Source of the DNA: Emergomyces orientalis
Lineage: Eukaryota > Ascomycota > Eurotiomycetes > Onygenales > Ajellomycetaceae
Direction: 5' to 3'
Length of the DNA stretch: 64,000 nucleotides
Assembly: GCA_002110485.1 (NCBI GenBank)
Contig: MOWL01000089.1
Coordinates: 930,001-994,000, forward strand
In this document: positions 25,646-37,468 of the stretch, in pieces
Numbering within the stretch: the stretch's first letter is position 1
Layout: every line of letters begins with the position of its first letter
The notes under the pieces: model-generated
Told to the model about the DNA's origin: nothing
What the model saw: only the letters and a program-made list of their open reading frames with translations
The model's database searches: none
Made by a program: the position numbers and the translations under genes

Positions 25646-26351
25646 GTCGTATAATCAGACACACTCCGCCAAAACAAAACAGCTTTATTGCATGCCCCCC
25701 TTTCCCTTTCTTTTTCGTAAAGCAATTAAAGGTAATTTCGAGCTCGAAATTGGAGCAATGTTCTGGCAGTTCTGGTATTCCTGCTGCGTCTGCTTCAGCT
25801 GGGCGTATACGTTATAAGGGCTAAAGGAGCGTTCCGCCGTCAATATGCGCTTTTCGAGATTAGTCGGCTGGACAGTTAATGAGCGTCGGCAAATGCTGGT
25901 GAATAATATCGTTGCGGAGGTATTGCCGTTGCCTTGTTGAAGCTGACCTAGGGTTAGTTAAGGGTTGTTGTTCTCAATTACGTATACATGCTTGTTATCA
26001 CGTGACACAGAACATGTTGCGCTCATATTCATTCAGGGGAGCGATATATGATTACCTAGGAACAGGATCATACCTTAGAGTAGAAGAAGAAAAGAGGAAT
26101 CTGATGAATTCAAATACAGAGAAGAAAGGAGCTAGAAGAAATCAAAACGCCCAGTTCCATAATTCCACCTCCTTCCATGTCATAACAATCCGACTCCAAT
26201 ATATCAGCGTACCCCAGAATATATAGGGAGTGAAAAGCAAACCGACCCCGGTTGAAGCAAAAGGAGAAGACAAAGAAGATAAAAAAGGGCATAGAGTATT
26301 ATAAGACATCATTAGAAAAGATAAAAGGGGAAACTAGAAACAGCACACTCC
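25646..26351. other. Intergenic between two minus-strand genes
   Basis: Holds the upstream region of the Yip4-type gene and the 3' flank of the RBR ligase gene. No coding region was recognised. Confidence 0.6.
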
Positions 26352-28955
26352 TTAAAAATCAACAACAACTATTTTCTCCACCAACCCATCCACGATTAAC
26401 TGGCCCTCCCCCTTCCACCGCCCATCCCGCCAAACATCCCGCACCCAAAACCTCCACTGTCTTTTCCAATCCGCCCCGTCAAGCTGCCAATTCCAATCCC
26501 ACGGCCCCCCAGCAGAGGTTCTATAAACGCGGTGGTGCAGCGCACCACCCCTACGTCCACGGCCAGGAGGCATATCGTAAAGTTTCGCAAGGGCATCACT
26601 TGGTAATGTGGCGCCGGGGGGTGGCGATGACGAGGAGGAGGAAGATGAATTGAGCATACCCTGTCGAATGCGCCACTGGCGCTCTGCCCTTTCACCTGCG
26701 CGTCGTGCGACGGCTTCTTCGTCTTCGGTGAGGTAGAGGTCGCATTTGTTGCATTCGGTACAGCGGGAGCCCGGGTTGGCACGGAAATGTTCGCAGAAGT
26801 GTTTGTAGCCTTCTGGCTCTTCGTCTTCCGCTGGAGCAGCGTTGTTGTTGTTGTGGTCATTATTGGGGTCATCGTCTGAGAAGTCGTTGGCGTCGTCGCT
26901 GTCATTGTCGTCTGGTAAATTCATCATTAAGTTCCCGTCTAGTTCATGGTTGCCGAAGGGCGCGTTTTCTATATTGTTTTGACGTAAATCATGGCCCTGT
27001 CGCCGATTTCGAAGTTGGACTGGTTGCTGTGGTTGGCGGATGCCTAGGATATTGTGGGTATCGGCTACTCTAAGCGGTGGACCCAGGGCTTTGCGGCATA
27101 TGTAACACATGGAGTACCCACATACACAGGTGAGTTTGTTGCAGCCAGACGATTTGACGAAGGATAGACCGCAACGTGGGCAAGTTCGTTTAATAGCGGC
27201 TGTGCGGGCGGCTTCGACAGTTGTCCGGAGAGATTGAAGGAGAGGTTCATGGCAGCGGTGGGGATCTTGCCATGGCTTGTGGCATGTAATACAGCTATCA
27301 GAACGGCAGGAAGGGTTTGCGCAGGTAAACCGTTGCGGGCGGGTTTTCAGGCAGAGGTTCCGCAGGGAGGTGGACAGGATCGCGGATATCATTGAAGGGC
27401 AGAATAGGAAAAAGTATAAAAGTGGAAGAATGAGAAGGGGAATCAAGTCGAGAAGAAATATTGTTGTAATTATGGTCGGGATGAGGCTTCCCCGCCGGAA
27501 GCGCCAAGTAACCCTTTTTGCGGTTGGATGGTAAACAGGATCGACTTCGGCATATGAGCACAACGGGCAGCGGATCAATTTAAGCTGAGATTTCAAAAGA
27601 CATTCCGAAGCGAGTCGATCTTCGAATTTCAAATAGGTTTCCGCCCCGGCCTTTTCAGCCAGAATCGCTCGTTTCATTATCATCGGGTCCAGGGTACCCT
27701 CGCAAGTGCCTTCCGCGATAGGCGCCAGGCATCGTAGTGTTGACCTTTCATAGTCAATGGACTTGCCCCAGCCCTGGCCAAAGAGAGCTTCATGGGTAGT
27801 CCGCTGGATGCAGTGGAAACAGATGATATGCGAGTTGACCGAGCAAGTTGATATCTGCTCGAAAGTAACGTCTGACAAACAGCAATCGCATTCGTAAAGA
27901 GCTTTCGCGGCCTCTGCCTCAACTTTATTAATTTCTTCCGCCAGCTTTAGGCCCTTATCTTCCTGCTCCTCCTTTCTCTGAGCCAATAAAGGCGCCAAAA
28001 AGGCATCGTGTAACTCCCTGTCAAGTTCTGAACACCCAGTTGGGTTCAACTTGGGAACAGGATCTCCATCAGACAACCTCTGCCAAACCAAGAGCGGATG
28101 ATCATCCTTTTCCTTCTTCCTTTTGAATGGAAAGAGACTCCCAAATGTCACCCGCCAGCTCTTGCGTGATAACTCTCGCAAAGTCGGGCGGGCCCGGGTG
28201 TACGAGAAATTAACCTCCGCCAGCACCGCGTCAATGGCACTTCTACTCAAAGCGCGAAATTCCAGAGATAGCGTCGATTTGACCGCAGCCTTATATTCCT
28301 CGCTTTGGAAAAGCTCTTCGTGGGGTATCCATCTTGTCCTTCTTCCCTGAGCATCCCCATTCCCGTCTACGGCAATGGCACCTCGACCCGTCGTTTCACC
28401 AGGCCCACCAGCAGCTTTAGCATCCGGTTCCGGCACATTCCACCTCCCTTTGACCCATTCAGCCCTATATCTCAAAAGCTGCTCCACGCAGACATGCAGC
28501 CTACTCTTCCCATCAAACCTAACCAGCAATTCGCGAAAGACCTCAACCTTCACGTCGGGAAACAGTTGTGTCAACATAGCCAGCGCATCATTGAGCTCGC
28601 GACGATCACGCTCACGTTCACGCTCCTTTTCCCCTTCGATCTTTTCGCTAGCCACGACATCGCTGGAGGGTTTTGTTCGTGATACTATGCCGAATGGGTT
28701 CCCGCGCAGGGCTTCAGCGATTGTCGATGGGCCAGCAGCGGCAGGTGGTGTTGGTACTTCGTTGGGTTTTGTTGATGACGCAGAAGCCGAAGAAGCCGGG
28801 GATTTAGAAGTAGAAGAAATGCTGCCTCGAGAGGCCGAGGGCTCGTCTGCGGAGGTTGTAATGCTGGATTGGGTTGATCTTGAAGTGGTGCTCCTGCTCC
28901 GGGCAGGAGGAGGGGTTCTAAAATAGAAGCTTGGGAGGGCCAGGGAGAGCACCAT
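26352..28955 (-). CDS. RBR-type E3 ubiquitin ligase, RNF216/TRIAD3-like, with a predicted membrane helix
   Basis: Ubiquitin ligase of the RING-between-RING class, transferring ubiquitin through a cysteine thioester. One uninterrupted frame gives 867 residues. The N terminus is Ser/Thr-rich. A CUE-like helical segment (LNDALAMLTQLFPDVKVEVF, near 121-140) may bind ubiquitin. RING1 starts at CDCCLSDV near 356 and the IBR spans roughly 463-570. RING2 starts at TCPRCGLSFV near 591 with the candidate catalytic C605 in KSSGCNKLTC. A further Cys/His cluster (FCEHF...CTECNKCDLY) lies near 715-740, as in RNF216-like proteins. Unusually, about 35 hydrophobic residues near 490-527 interrupt the IBR and could form one or two membrane helices. 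Poly-Asn and poly-Ser tracts occur near the C terminus. The substrate is unknown. Confidence 0.88.
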   Translation of the reverse strand: MVLSLALPSFYFRTPPPARSRSTTSRSTQSSITTSADEPSASRGSISSTSKSPASSASASSTKPNEVPTPPAAAGPSTIAEALRGNPFGIVSRTKPSSDVVASEKIEGEKERERERDRRELNDALAMLTQLFPDVKVEVFRELLVRFDGKSRLHVCVEQLLRYRAEWVKGRWNVPEPDAKAAGGPGETTGRGAIAVDGNGDAQGRRTRWIPHEELFQSEEYKAAVKSTLSLEFRALSRSAIDAVLAEVNFSYTRARPTLRELSRKSWRVTFGSLFPFKRKKEKDDHPLLVWQRLSDGDPVPKLNPTGCSELDRELHDAFLAPLLAQRKEEQEDKGLKLAEEINKVEAEAAKALYECDCCLSDVTFEQISTCSVNSHIICFHCIQRTTHEALFGQGWGKSIDYERSTLRCLAPIAEGTCEGTLDPMIMKRAILAEKAGAETYLKFEDRLASECLLKSQLKLIRCPLCSYAEVDPVYHPTAKRVTWRFRRGSLIPTIITTIFLLDLIPLLILPLLYFFLFCPSMISAILSTSLRNLCLKTRPQRFTCANPSCRSDSCITCHKPWQDPHRCHEPLLQSLRTTVEAARTAAIKRTCPRCGLSFVKSSGCNKLTCVCGYSMCYICRKALGPPLRVADTHNILGIRQPQQPVQLRNRRQGHDLRQNNIENAPFGNHELDGNLMMNLPDDNDSDDANDFSDDDPNNDHNNNNAAPAEDEEPEGYKHFCEHFRANPGSRCTECNKCDLYLTEDEEAVARRAGERAERQWRIRQGMLNSSSSSSSSPPPGATLPSDALAKLYDMPPGRGRRGGALHHRVYRTSAGGPWDWNWQLDGADWKRQWRFWVRDVWRDGRWKGEGQLIVDGLVEKIVVVDF

Positions 28956-29972
28956 GGTTGGGGATAGCTACATGGTTCAAAAATAGAGGGCAGACAGCTT
29001 GTTCCCGAGGAGCTTGCGGAGTTTTCCCTGCTCCTTTTATGTATGTATGGTTTGCTTTATTAATATCGCGTTCGCTGGGGTGAGGCGGTTGTGGTCTGAC
29101 TGGGGATCACGGGGTTCGGGCCGGATTGTGTAAATATCGCGAGGGAGAAGTCAAGGTAAAGAAGACGGTACCTGAGGCGATGGAATGGTGCAGCTGTTTT
29201 TGTTACTTCGTGTCATAATCGTAGGCGTGGTGAGGTGAGGTTGTGGGAAACTTGTCTTCGTAGCGCGGTGGGTGGAGTGGTGACGGTGAGATGGGAAAGT
29301 GAGACATGGCAGGGCTGGCCTGGTTTATCCAGCTAGAACCACCAAAGCCAAACAACGCATGTTTTATGGTTTTATCTTGACACTTCGCAGAGTACAGCAT
29401 GAAGTTGATATATAAACAAAGAAATTAGAGGTTAGGTTTCGTTCATAAAATAATACCAGATGAGCATTATTTTAGGAAGTGTTTCTAATAATCACCACTG
29501 TAATATTTTTCTGCTTGGCTTTTTTTTTTTTTTAAACCCTGTGCAAGGATCTACAGGACGAAGTCAACAATGGTCTAGAACAACCCGTTAGTGCGGGATG
29601 CGATGACGGAGGAGAAACTCCAGATTTCTCCAAGCCCAGCAAGGAAGTTGATACAGGAACATTTACAATAAATTATATCAGAGCAAGTAGTGGTATTTTG
29701 GGATTCGAGATGAGAAAGAGATCATATGTGTATATATAATGTCACAATATAGGAAAAAGCAGAATGAGAACAGAAAAGAGAAGCCCATAAAACGTGAACC
29801 TAAGTACATACAAATCCCAGAAGAAACAAAGAAAGGAAAATGCTGCAGTCTTTATATAATAGAAAGGAAGGGGGGGGGACAGAACAAATCACGAGACTAG
29901 GGAGTTAGGCAAAGAAGGAGAAAATGAGCTTTGTATCTCATTAAACTCATTTTTGTTTTCCATACACTCGCT
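28956..29972. other. Intergenic between two minus-strand genes
   Basis: Holds the promoter of the RBR ligase gene and the 3' flank of FOX2. A T-run lies near 29520-29533 and a G-run near 29870-29879. No coding region was recognised. Confidence 0.6.
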
Positions 29973-32900
29973 CTACAACTTCGAACCAGTCGAGGCAAGC
30001 TCAACACCAGCTCCAGCAATGGCAAGCTTGCCAGTCTCCACAACGGTGGTTTGAAACGCAACGGCGCCATTTTCCTTCCACATCTCAGTCTTCAGCGTCT
30101 GGCCTGGAATAACAACCCCAGCAAACCGGACCTTGATATTCTTGAAGGCACCGTAGGTCTTGAACACGTGCTTGGCAGCGATTCCGAACGAACAGAGGCC
30201 GTGGAGGATGGGAGCCTTGAAGCCGCCAACTTTAGCAAAGTCGGGGTCGATGTGGAGGGGGTTATAGTCGCCGTTTAGACGGTAGAGAGCGGCTTGGTCG
30301 TCGGAGGTCTTCTCCTCAATGACCGCGTCGGGCTTGCGCTGGGGTGGTTTGTAGGCAGCCGTGGCGGCGTTTGCACGACGGGCAGTGGGCTTGGGGGATC
30401 CACCAAAACCGCCGCTTCCACGAATGAACATGGTCGACTCGTTGTAGAAAAGGTCCTCGCCGGTTCTCGCGTCCTTGGTGGTGTAGCCTGTGACGACGAG
30501 GGCGGCGTTGCCCTTGTCGATGACGTCAATGAGGGTGGGGATGGTGATGGTCTTGGCGGCGGTTGGGATTGGGGATTTGCGGAGCTCGAGATACTGCTCG
30601 CCGTGGAGGAGCATCATGGGGGAGTAGTTGGAGACGATGTCAGCGACGTCCCAAGGGGTGGCCGTGTTGAGCCAAGGGACGACACCAAAGGTTGGGAGCG
30701 CCTGGAAGTCTGAGCTGTTCTCGTAGACGAACTGCAGATCAGTGCGCTTGGCACCAAGAGAGATATTGTAAAGGATGACATCCTTGTCGACGTAGTCGAA
30801 GGGAGTTCCCTCGGCTTTGGTGTTCTTGGCAGTCTCGATGGCTTTCAAGATCTGCTGGTCACCCTTGGATTCCTCCTTCTTGCCACCGCTCACATTGTTC
30901 ATGTTTGCCATGATGCTCTTCAAGCCGGCCTGGCCGTCTTCGGGATGATCGGAACGCTCGTCGAATGTGACAATCCTTTTCCACTGGGCAAGGACAGCTT
31001 CAGGGGTCAACTGGACATCAACGGGGAATCCATGTCCGCCGCTACGCTGCCATCTGGTCTTGGCGAACCAACCACTTCCACACTCGTACAAGCCTTTGGT
31101 TGGCTCGGGCAGCTTGTCAGAGCAGAGAAGGGCAACCATGGGCGCGACGTATTCGGGTTTGAAGGCCTGAACGAGCTCTTCCGGCAGGACGGTCCGGGTT
31201 AGTGCGGTACCAGCATTTGGGGCAATGGTGTTGACGAAGATGTTGTACTTGGCTCCCTCGAGGGCCAAGGCACGCGAGAATCCTAGAATGCCAAGTTTCT
31301 GTTGCTGTCAATAATGGTGCTCCAGCAGTTAGTCAGAAACGGGAGAAAAACAAACTTACAGCTGCTGCATAGTTGGCCTGTCCGAAGTTTCCGTAGATAC
31401 CGCTGGTGCTGGATGTGTTAACGATACGGCCATACTTTTGTTTCAAGAAGTAAGGCCATGCGGCTTTGGTGACCTTGTATGTGCCTCTAAGGTGGACATT
31501 CATGATAGTGTTCCACATGTTGTCATCCATGTTGGTGAATGCTTTGTCACGAAGAATACCAGCGTTGTTAACCAGGATGTCGATGCGGCCGAATGCGTCA
31601 ATCGCAGGTTTAACAACTGCCTCACCGTCTTCAACGGATGCCTTGGAACCAACAGCTTTCCCTCCGAGCTTTTTGATCTCTTGAACAACAGGTTCTGGGT
31701 CAACTAGGTCATTGACAACGACAGAAGCTCCGAGTTTAGCAAAGAGTAATGCATAAGCTCTGCCCAAACCAGCTCCAGCGCCAGTGATGAGCGCAACTTT
31801 GCCAGTGAAATCGAGGTTCTCACCCGCTGGGGCGCTGGGCACATCTTGTGCTCGTTCTAAGAGCTCCAAGAATTTCGCAGCTCCAGTAGGATAGCTTGGC
31901 TCCGAGAAGTCCTTGACATCGTTCCACTTAGCTAAAATGGCTTGGGGTGTGAGAGTATCATCCGTTTTCAACAGAGCACCTTTGGCACGCTCCCATCGCA
32001 GCTTCGCCATGTGGCCAGCACCAGCTTCAAAAATGCTGCCAGATTCAGTGGTATTGGAGGAGTGGACAAGAACGGCGACCAGAGGCACAACCCAATCAGG
32101 CTTAAGGCGCGCTAATACATCTGGAGGCATGACTGTTTCAGTCATACGGCTGGCAGCTGCTATTCGTTAGCGGGATTACGCAGATTAACATGTGAAAACC
32201 AAGGGTACCACATACCAATTGGCGCAATAACGTTGGCCAAGATGTTATATTTCGCACCCTCCTTCGCCAGAGTCTCGGTGAAGCCAACCATGGCCAGCTT
32301 GGCAGCTATATAAACGTTATTAGTACGTAATTTACAAAATAGAGCCCATCGAATAAAGGATTACAAACCAGAGTAGTTAGTTTGTCCGAAGCTTCCAAAC
32401 AGACCAGCAGATGACGCAGTGTTAATAACTCGTCCGAACTTCTGTTTCCGGAAGTATGGCCAGGCAGCTCTTGCGCACTATATTCCACATGAACTTTAGA
32501 GCTTATTCTTCTTAAGGAAAAAATTCAAATGACAGCGTCTAGAGATTCCCGAATAAACCGTACCTTGTAAGAACCATAGATGTGGACATTGTTAATCAAA
32601 TCCCAGTCGACATCTTTTATGTTCTTAAAGCTGATATCCCGTAGAATACCGGCATTGTTAATCAGGATATCAACGCGGCCGAAAGCCTTGATGGCAGTGT
32701 CGATGATTCTATCGCCAAACTCGACGCTGTCGTAATTAGCTACGGCTTTACCGCCAGAAGCTTTAATCTCGTCTACAACGATATCGGCGGCCTGCAATAA
32801 TACTATTAGACAATTTTCAAGGTAAAAATCTAGCCATGGTTTTACGAAAGACATACCTTGGACGAAGCGCCCTCACCCCGGTGTGATCCGCCCAAATCAT

Positions 32901-33012
32901 TGACGACGACGTTGGCGCCCCGTTTACCAAAGAAAATTGCATATGCTTTTCCTAGACCACCGCCAGCACCCGTGACGACAACAGTCTGGTTATCAAAGCG
33001 AAGTTCGGACAT
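29973..33012 (-). CDS. FOX2: Peroxisomal multifunctional beta-oxidation enzyme (hydratase/dehydrogenase) Fox2
   Basis: Catalyses the hydration of trans-2-enoyl-CoA and the following (3R)-hydroxyacyl-CoA dehydrogenation in peroxisomes. Exons in transcript order: 33012-32857, 32791-32564, 32477-32369, 32305-32216, 32156-31360, 31298-29973 (all GT-AG), 2706 nt, 901 residues, the usual Fox2 length. Two tandem short-chain dehydrogenase domains each show TGxxxGxG (TGAGGGLG near 14, TGAGAGLG in the second) and a Y-x3-K catalytic pair (NYSAAK, NYAAAK). The C-terminal hydratase-2 (MaoC) domain has the NGDYNPLHIDPDFA and PILHGLCSFGIA motifs. The protein ends in SKL, a type 1 peroxisome targeting signal. 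The gene is divergent from the glycerate kinase gene across about 900 bp. A CCTCGG element, the FarA/FarB target, lies 268 bp upstream. Confidence 0.96.
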
Positions 33013-33915
33013 ACTGTGAATAAGAGGAGCCCAGAAAGGTATGTGAGAGAGAAGGAATGGGAATGGGGAGTAAAGGCAGAAACTTTTTTTGGGGGAATGG
33101 GGGCGGGGGATATTGCTGGGTTATATGAAGATTGGAGAGAAAGGGAATGCAATGCTCATAATCCAGGTGGAGGTAAAAAGAAGAGAGAGAAAATGGAGGA
33201 GAAGAGAGGAAGATGTCGACGTTGAAGATGTTTCTCCAAGCCTCTCCGCCAGAGGTTGGATTGATTCGGCTTGTATGGACCTCGGCTTACTGGCCACGGG
33301 ACGATGCTTTCAGCCGGAGAGCAACATCTATTGGTCCGGTATCGAAGCGGGGGTGAGACTGGCGTATCAATACCGTACCATACAGTGCAATCCTCAGGAG
33401 TTGGCTGTGAAATACGATATTCTATGGTTTCATCGGCTATGTAAATTACACACTGCTTTCTGCATGCCTGATATCCACCAGTCATATATTCTCTCGTATG
33501 ATTGGCTGCAGCTTACTACTCACGTGTGGCGAGCTTGATTCTGCAGCATGTGAATTCGAGTCTCTTTCACTTTCATATGGGTACCATGGAGCTTCATGTG
33601 TCGCTGCCGGCCCATTCTGATCAACGTCTTGGGTGTTGGAAATTGCTTGATAAACCAAGGTACAGTACATGTTCATTACAATAATACATACAGCAGGTAC
33701 AGAATAACTCCCTGCAAACTGACCTCGATGATGTCATGCTCACTTCCACGTGCCAGACGCGGAATTTCTGGAAGTTCTATTAAGGTTTTCACCTAACTGT
33801 TTTGGGGATAATAACCGAGAACTCTAACAGTCCCCGGATTTTTCCCGAACGGGAAACCCTGTAGTCGCCGGGGCAAGCACCAAGGCAACTGGTTGAGTAG
33901 CCATATAACGCAATA
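33013..33915. promoter_or_regulatory. Divergent promoter between FOX2 and the glycerate kinase gene
   Basis: Two genes start on opposite strands about 900 bp apart, so both promoters lie here. A single CCTCGG occurs at 33280-33285. No coding region was recognised. Confidence 0.65.
33280..33285 (+). promoter_or_regulatory. CCTCGG element upstream of FOX2 (candidate FarA/FarB site)
   Basis: CCTCGG is the established target core of the fungal fatty-acid regulators FarA, FarB and Ctf1. It occurs once between FOX2 and its divergent neighbour, 268 bp before the FOX2 ATG. A six-base match in 900 bp has a sizeable chance probability, so the call rests on the context of a beta-oxidation gene. Confidence 0.5.
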
Positions 33916-35392
33916 ATGGCTGAAATACTCGACGACAAGTCTCAATACTGCATTCCATTTCTCCTGGAGCGATTGAAGATACACGAGCAGAAACATGCAG
34001 GAGACTCGAGTCCTCCACCTTTCTTCGTCGGACTCAATGGCATCCAGGGTGCGGGGAAGACAGTGCTGGTAAGGTAGCGCATTCTCCCTCATTCAAGGGA
34101 TAATGAACGCAATTTAGACAAAAATTGGAAGAGGAACATGACTCATGAAGGGCCAAAACCATCTACACAAAATCGCTGTTGCTGTTTTCCTTGAAACCCC
34201 AACAACCGCACGGTCACTAACATCTCGAATCGGCCCGGAGACATATATAGGTCACAATCCTCCGCTCAACCCTCTCCTCCCCACCTCACAATCTTCCCAC
34301 CATAACCTTCTCCCTCGACGACATCTATCTCAACCATACCGACCAACAACACCTAGCAGCCTCCCACCCTTCAAACCCACTCCTCCAACATCGCGGTCAA
34401 CCCTCCACACACGACATCCCGCTTGGCCGCCAGGTTTTCAATTCCCTCCGCCAGGGCCTACCCACCAGGATACCTGCATATGATAAATCAGCATATCACG
34501 GCCAAGGCGATCGCCTACCAGAAAGCGAATGGGAGGTCGTCAATGATGCTTCAGCGGGCCATGAGCGGGTTAAAGTGGTTATATTCGAGGGTTGGTGTGT
34601 GGGCTTTCGAGCGCGGCCGGAGGAGGAAATACGCAGGGTTTGGGAGAATGCTGTGCAGTTGCGATTGAGGGATCCGCAAGGGTATAGGGGGAGATTGGGC
34701 CATGTGAAGTTTGAGGATGTGAAAGTTATCAATGAGGCGTTGACGGGGTATGATGCTTTTACTGAGTGAGTTATTTGCTCACTCCACTACTACTCTCGGT
34801 GGCCCTCTGCTTCGGTACGACCAAGTTTTTGTAAAATTCGTATGCTAATTGATATAAACCGAAACCTAGTCAGCTGGATGCGTTCATACATATGTATGTA
34901 GAATATCCACATATATCATCCTCAACAGCCTCCCTTGACTGATAATGGACTAACCCAAATCGCTGAACAGTGACGCCGAAGACTCCCATTTTGTCTACGA
35001 CTGGCGCCAGGAACAAGAGCGCAACCTTCTTGCCACCAAGGGCGCCGGGATGACAGTCGAGCAGGTCAACAAATTTGTGGATGGCTGTACGTTTTCCAAC
35101 ACATACCGACTTTCTAGCTTCACCTATTTGCAGCCACGTATAATCTCTATAAAATACCAATCTTTATGACGGGATATAACGGCTGACATGACTTAATGAT
35201 ATTATTTTCGTCATTTATTTAGACTACCCCTCGTACGAACTCTTTACGCCAAGCCTTCGCAAAGGTGTTTTCGCACCGAGGCAAGAATCTGAGCAGCAAC
35301 TTGGTTTAGCTGACGACGGCTCCTGGAAGGGCAAACAGTTACGGCTGATCGTAAATCGGCAGAGGAGGGTTTGTGATGTGGTTAGAATATGA
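33916..35392 (+). CDS. P-loop glycerate kinase-like protein, Tda10 type
   Basis: ATP-binding kinase of the D-glycerate 3-kinase/Tda10 family, likely phosphorylating glycerate in the cytosol or nucleus; the yeast member's substrate is not firmly established. Exons 33916-34068, 34251-34765, 34971-35086 and 35223-35392 (all GT-AG) total 954 nt, giving 317 residues (yeast Tda10 is about 290). The Walker A motif GIQGAGKT spans residues 42-49, followed after the first intron by TITFSLDDIYLNH, the family's substrate-site block. VKVVIFEGWCVGFR forms the Walker B-like strand and motif. The C-terminal block VDGYYPSYELFTPSLRKG is characteristic. The frame is only correct after splicing, because exon 2 begins at the GTC after an AG at 34249-34250. 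Confidence 0.9.
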
Positions 35393-36114
35393 ATGAGGAT
35401 ATTTGGGTTCTGAAACCGAGAGGGGAGCACCTTAACAGAAGCTGTGGGTAAAAAATAAACGTATCTATGTGAGAACCTAGGTAAATAGATAGTGACATAC
35501 CCAACGGACAATGACGCCGGCAAGAAGCAGATAAACATACGGAGTACAATATATAAGGTGGGTAACACAATTAACGGAGCGAAGTCAAATGAACTGAATT
35601 GTTTGAACAGTAAACTAAAATTAAAAATTAAAATAAAATATAAGTTCAGCTCCAACCCTGATTCGAACAAGGGACATTGCGATCTGCAATCGCACGCTCT
35701 AACCGCTGAGCTATTGGAGCAGTTCTTACAGGTTTATTCTGGTCGCTTACGTAATTATGTACAATTGGTTAATCCGGGCCCTAACCCTAATTAATTTCCT
35801 TCCCAAGGTTTCGGGCTCCCTTTACGGTACAGAGAGCGTTTCCAGTCAAGGCTGAATGGCAATCACGGCTTATGGAGTTTGTCATATACGCGTCTGAAGA
35901 TGCTTAGGCAAACCGGGCGATTTTCTATCCGAAGGTAACGACTTAGCGTTATAGAGTAATACGAATTGCGGGGTCAATAACAATGCTTGACGATATAAAA
36001 TAAAGCAGCATCCAAGACGTGCCGCAAACTATTTACTACTCCACATTGCTGGTTACTGCTTTTGCTCTAGACGCCTCTTCAAATATCTTTTGACGAGCCA
36101 CTGTGAGAAAAATC
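35393..36114. other. Intergenic with one tRNA gene
   Basis: Contains the tRNA-Cys gene and a TACGGAGTA 9-mer (35538-35546). An A/T-rich stretch lies at 35615-35645. No other gene was recognised. Confidence 0.6.
35648..35720 (-). tRNA. tRNA-Cys(GCA), no intron
   Basis: On the minus strand the acceptor GCTCCAA pairs fully with TTGGAGC and the discriminator base is U, as in cysteine tRNAs. The D arm is GCTCAGCGGTTAGAGC. The anticodon stem TGCGA/TCGCA encloses TTGCAGA with anticodon GCA. The T arm CCTTG-TTCGAAT-CAGGG contains one G-U pair. The gene is 73 nt. A TTTT run in transcript sense (35635-35638 on the + strand as AAAA) follows ten bases downstream and can serve as Pol III terminator. Confidence 0.95.
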
Positions 36115-36721
36115 ATGCTTTCATCAGAAGCACAGTATCCCCTAGAAGGGGGATGCACATGCAAAGCAGTCAGATATCAAATACGAACCGCTCCTCTCTT
36201 TGTCCACTGCTGCCACTGCACATGTACGTGGGAACCAAACATCATACAGAACCCTATCCAAACCCCTTATTAACCCCCCAAAACTAACAAAACCCCAAGG
36301 GTGCCAACGAGAAACCGGCTCCGCCTTCGTCATAAATATCCTCATGGAAGCTGACCGCGTCACATTCCTGCAAGACAGTGAGCCCGAAGTCATCAACACG
36401 CCCTCCGAGAGCGGCTCCGGCCAGCAGATTTCCAGGTGCAAAAAGTGCCATGTCGCCGTCTGGAGCACCTACGGCGGCTCCGGCCCGATTATACGATTTA
36501 TCCGCGCTGGCACGCTCGACCAGGCGTCCCTAGTCTCGCCGGACGTTCATATCTATACCGGTACCAAGGTTCCCTGGCTTACTCTTCCAGATAATGTTCC
36601 TGCGCTGGAGGAGTTTTATTTCCTCGAGCAGGAGTGGCCGGAAGAGAGCCTTGGGCGGCGAAAGGTCTATATGCCGCTGGTAGAGGAGTATAAGCGGCAG
36701 AAAGCGGTGGGGAACCCTTGA
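36115..36721 (+). CDS. GFA/CENP-V domain protein (Mss4-like zinc fold)
   Basis: Member of the family annotated as glutathione-dependent formaldehyde-activating enzymes; the fold binds zinc, but the true substrate in fungi is usually unknown. Exons 36115-36223 and 36300-36721 (GT-AG) total 531 nt, giving 176 residues. The signature is present: GGCTCKAVRYQI near 12-23, then HCCHCTWCQRETGSAF spanning the intron (residues about 31-46), and RCKKC about 35-40 residues further on. These cysteines are the expected zinc ligands. The frame closes only after removal of a 76-nt intron. It has no signal peptide, so it is probably cytosolic. Its nearest neighbours are a tRNA gene and a small secreted protein, with no obvious functional link. 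Confidence 0.88.
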
Positions 36722-37468
36722 ATCCTATATTCTATATCGGAATCGGATTAAAGGGGTTTTTTTTAAATATATTTTTTAAACAAAATTTCCCTTGGGAGTT
36801 GAATGAAGCTGTGGTTGTGTTATGTACAGGTTGCTGTTCCTGCGGAAATAGTAGTTTCACGTGTATTTGTATTTGTGGCCTGGAAACTTTGTCCGGTGAC
36901 CTCTAAAATACCCGTTTTACGCGTCTTCTACATTTCAATGGTGTCTCTTTTTCTCTATCCCGAAGTCCTAGCACCCTAGCAGCCACGTCTTACCCCGACC
37001 CCTTTATCGTAACCTTCCAATCCTAACCATGATCCCCTACCCTAACGCAGGAGTTCAGGAACGGAAATATTTTAGGTTGGTTGAATAGTTTCAAAAGTAA
37101 GGGTATGAAGTATACTACTTTAAATGAGTTCCACAAAGGTGAGCCATGACTCGCGTTTAGTTTCCATTTCTCAGTCACGAGGCCTTCCATGGATGTCAAC
37201 CCGCCTTCGCCACCACCCACATATAAGAGTACTTGACAGATCCATGTAGCGTATGGCACACACGCTCATAGGTATATTTGCCTCAATCAAAGGTGTATAT
37301 CGGTCCTGAAAGCCGGTTGGTTGCGCCTGTTGCGGATAGCTAGTGTCGAGATATGTGTTTAGTTACTGTACTGTACCCCAGAGTGTCCAAGCTGAAGAGA
37401 GCTTCCCCACTTACCCTGTCGACCTCCCGCGTCTAGAGATTCGATAAAAACTTCCTATTCACTTCATC
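36722..37468. other. Intergenic upstream of the small secreted protein
   Basis: No coding region was recognised. It probably holds the 3' flank of the GFA gene and the promoter of the gene that starts at 37469. Confidence 0.55.
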
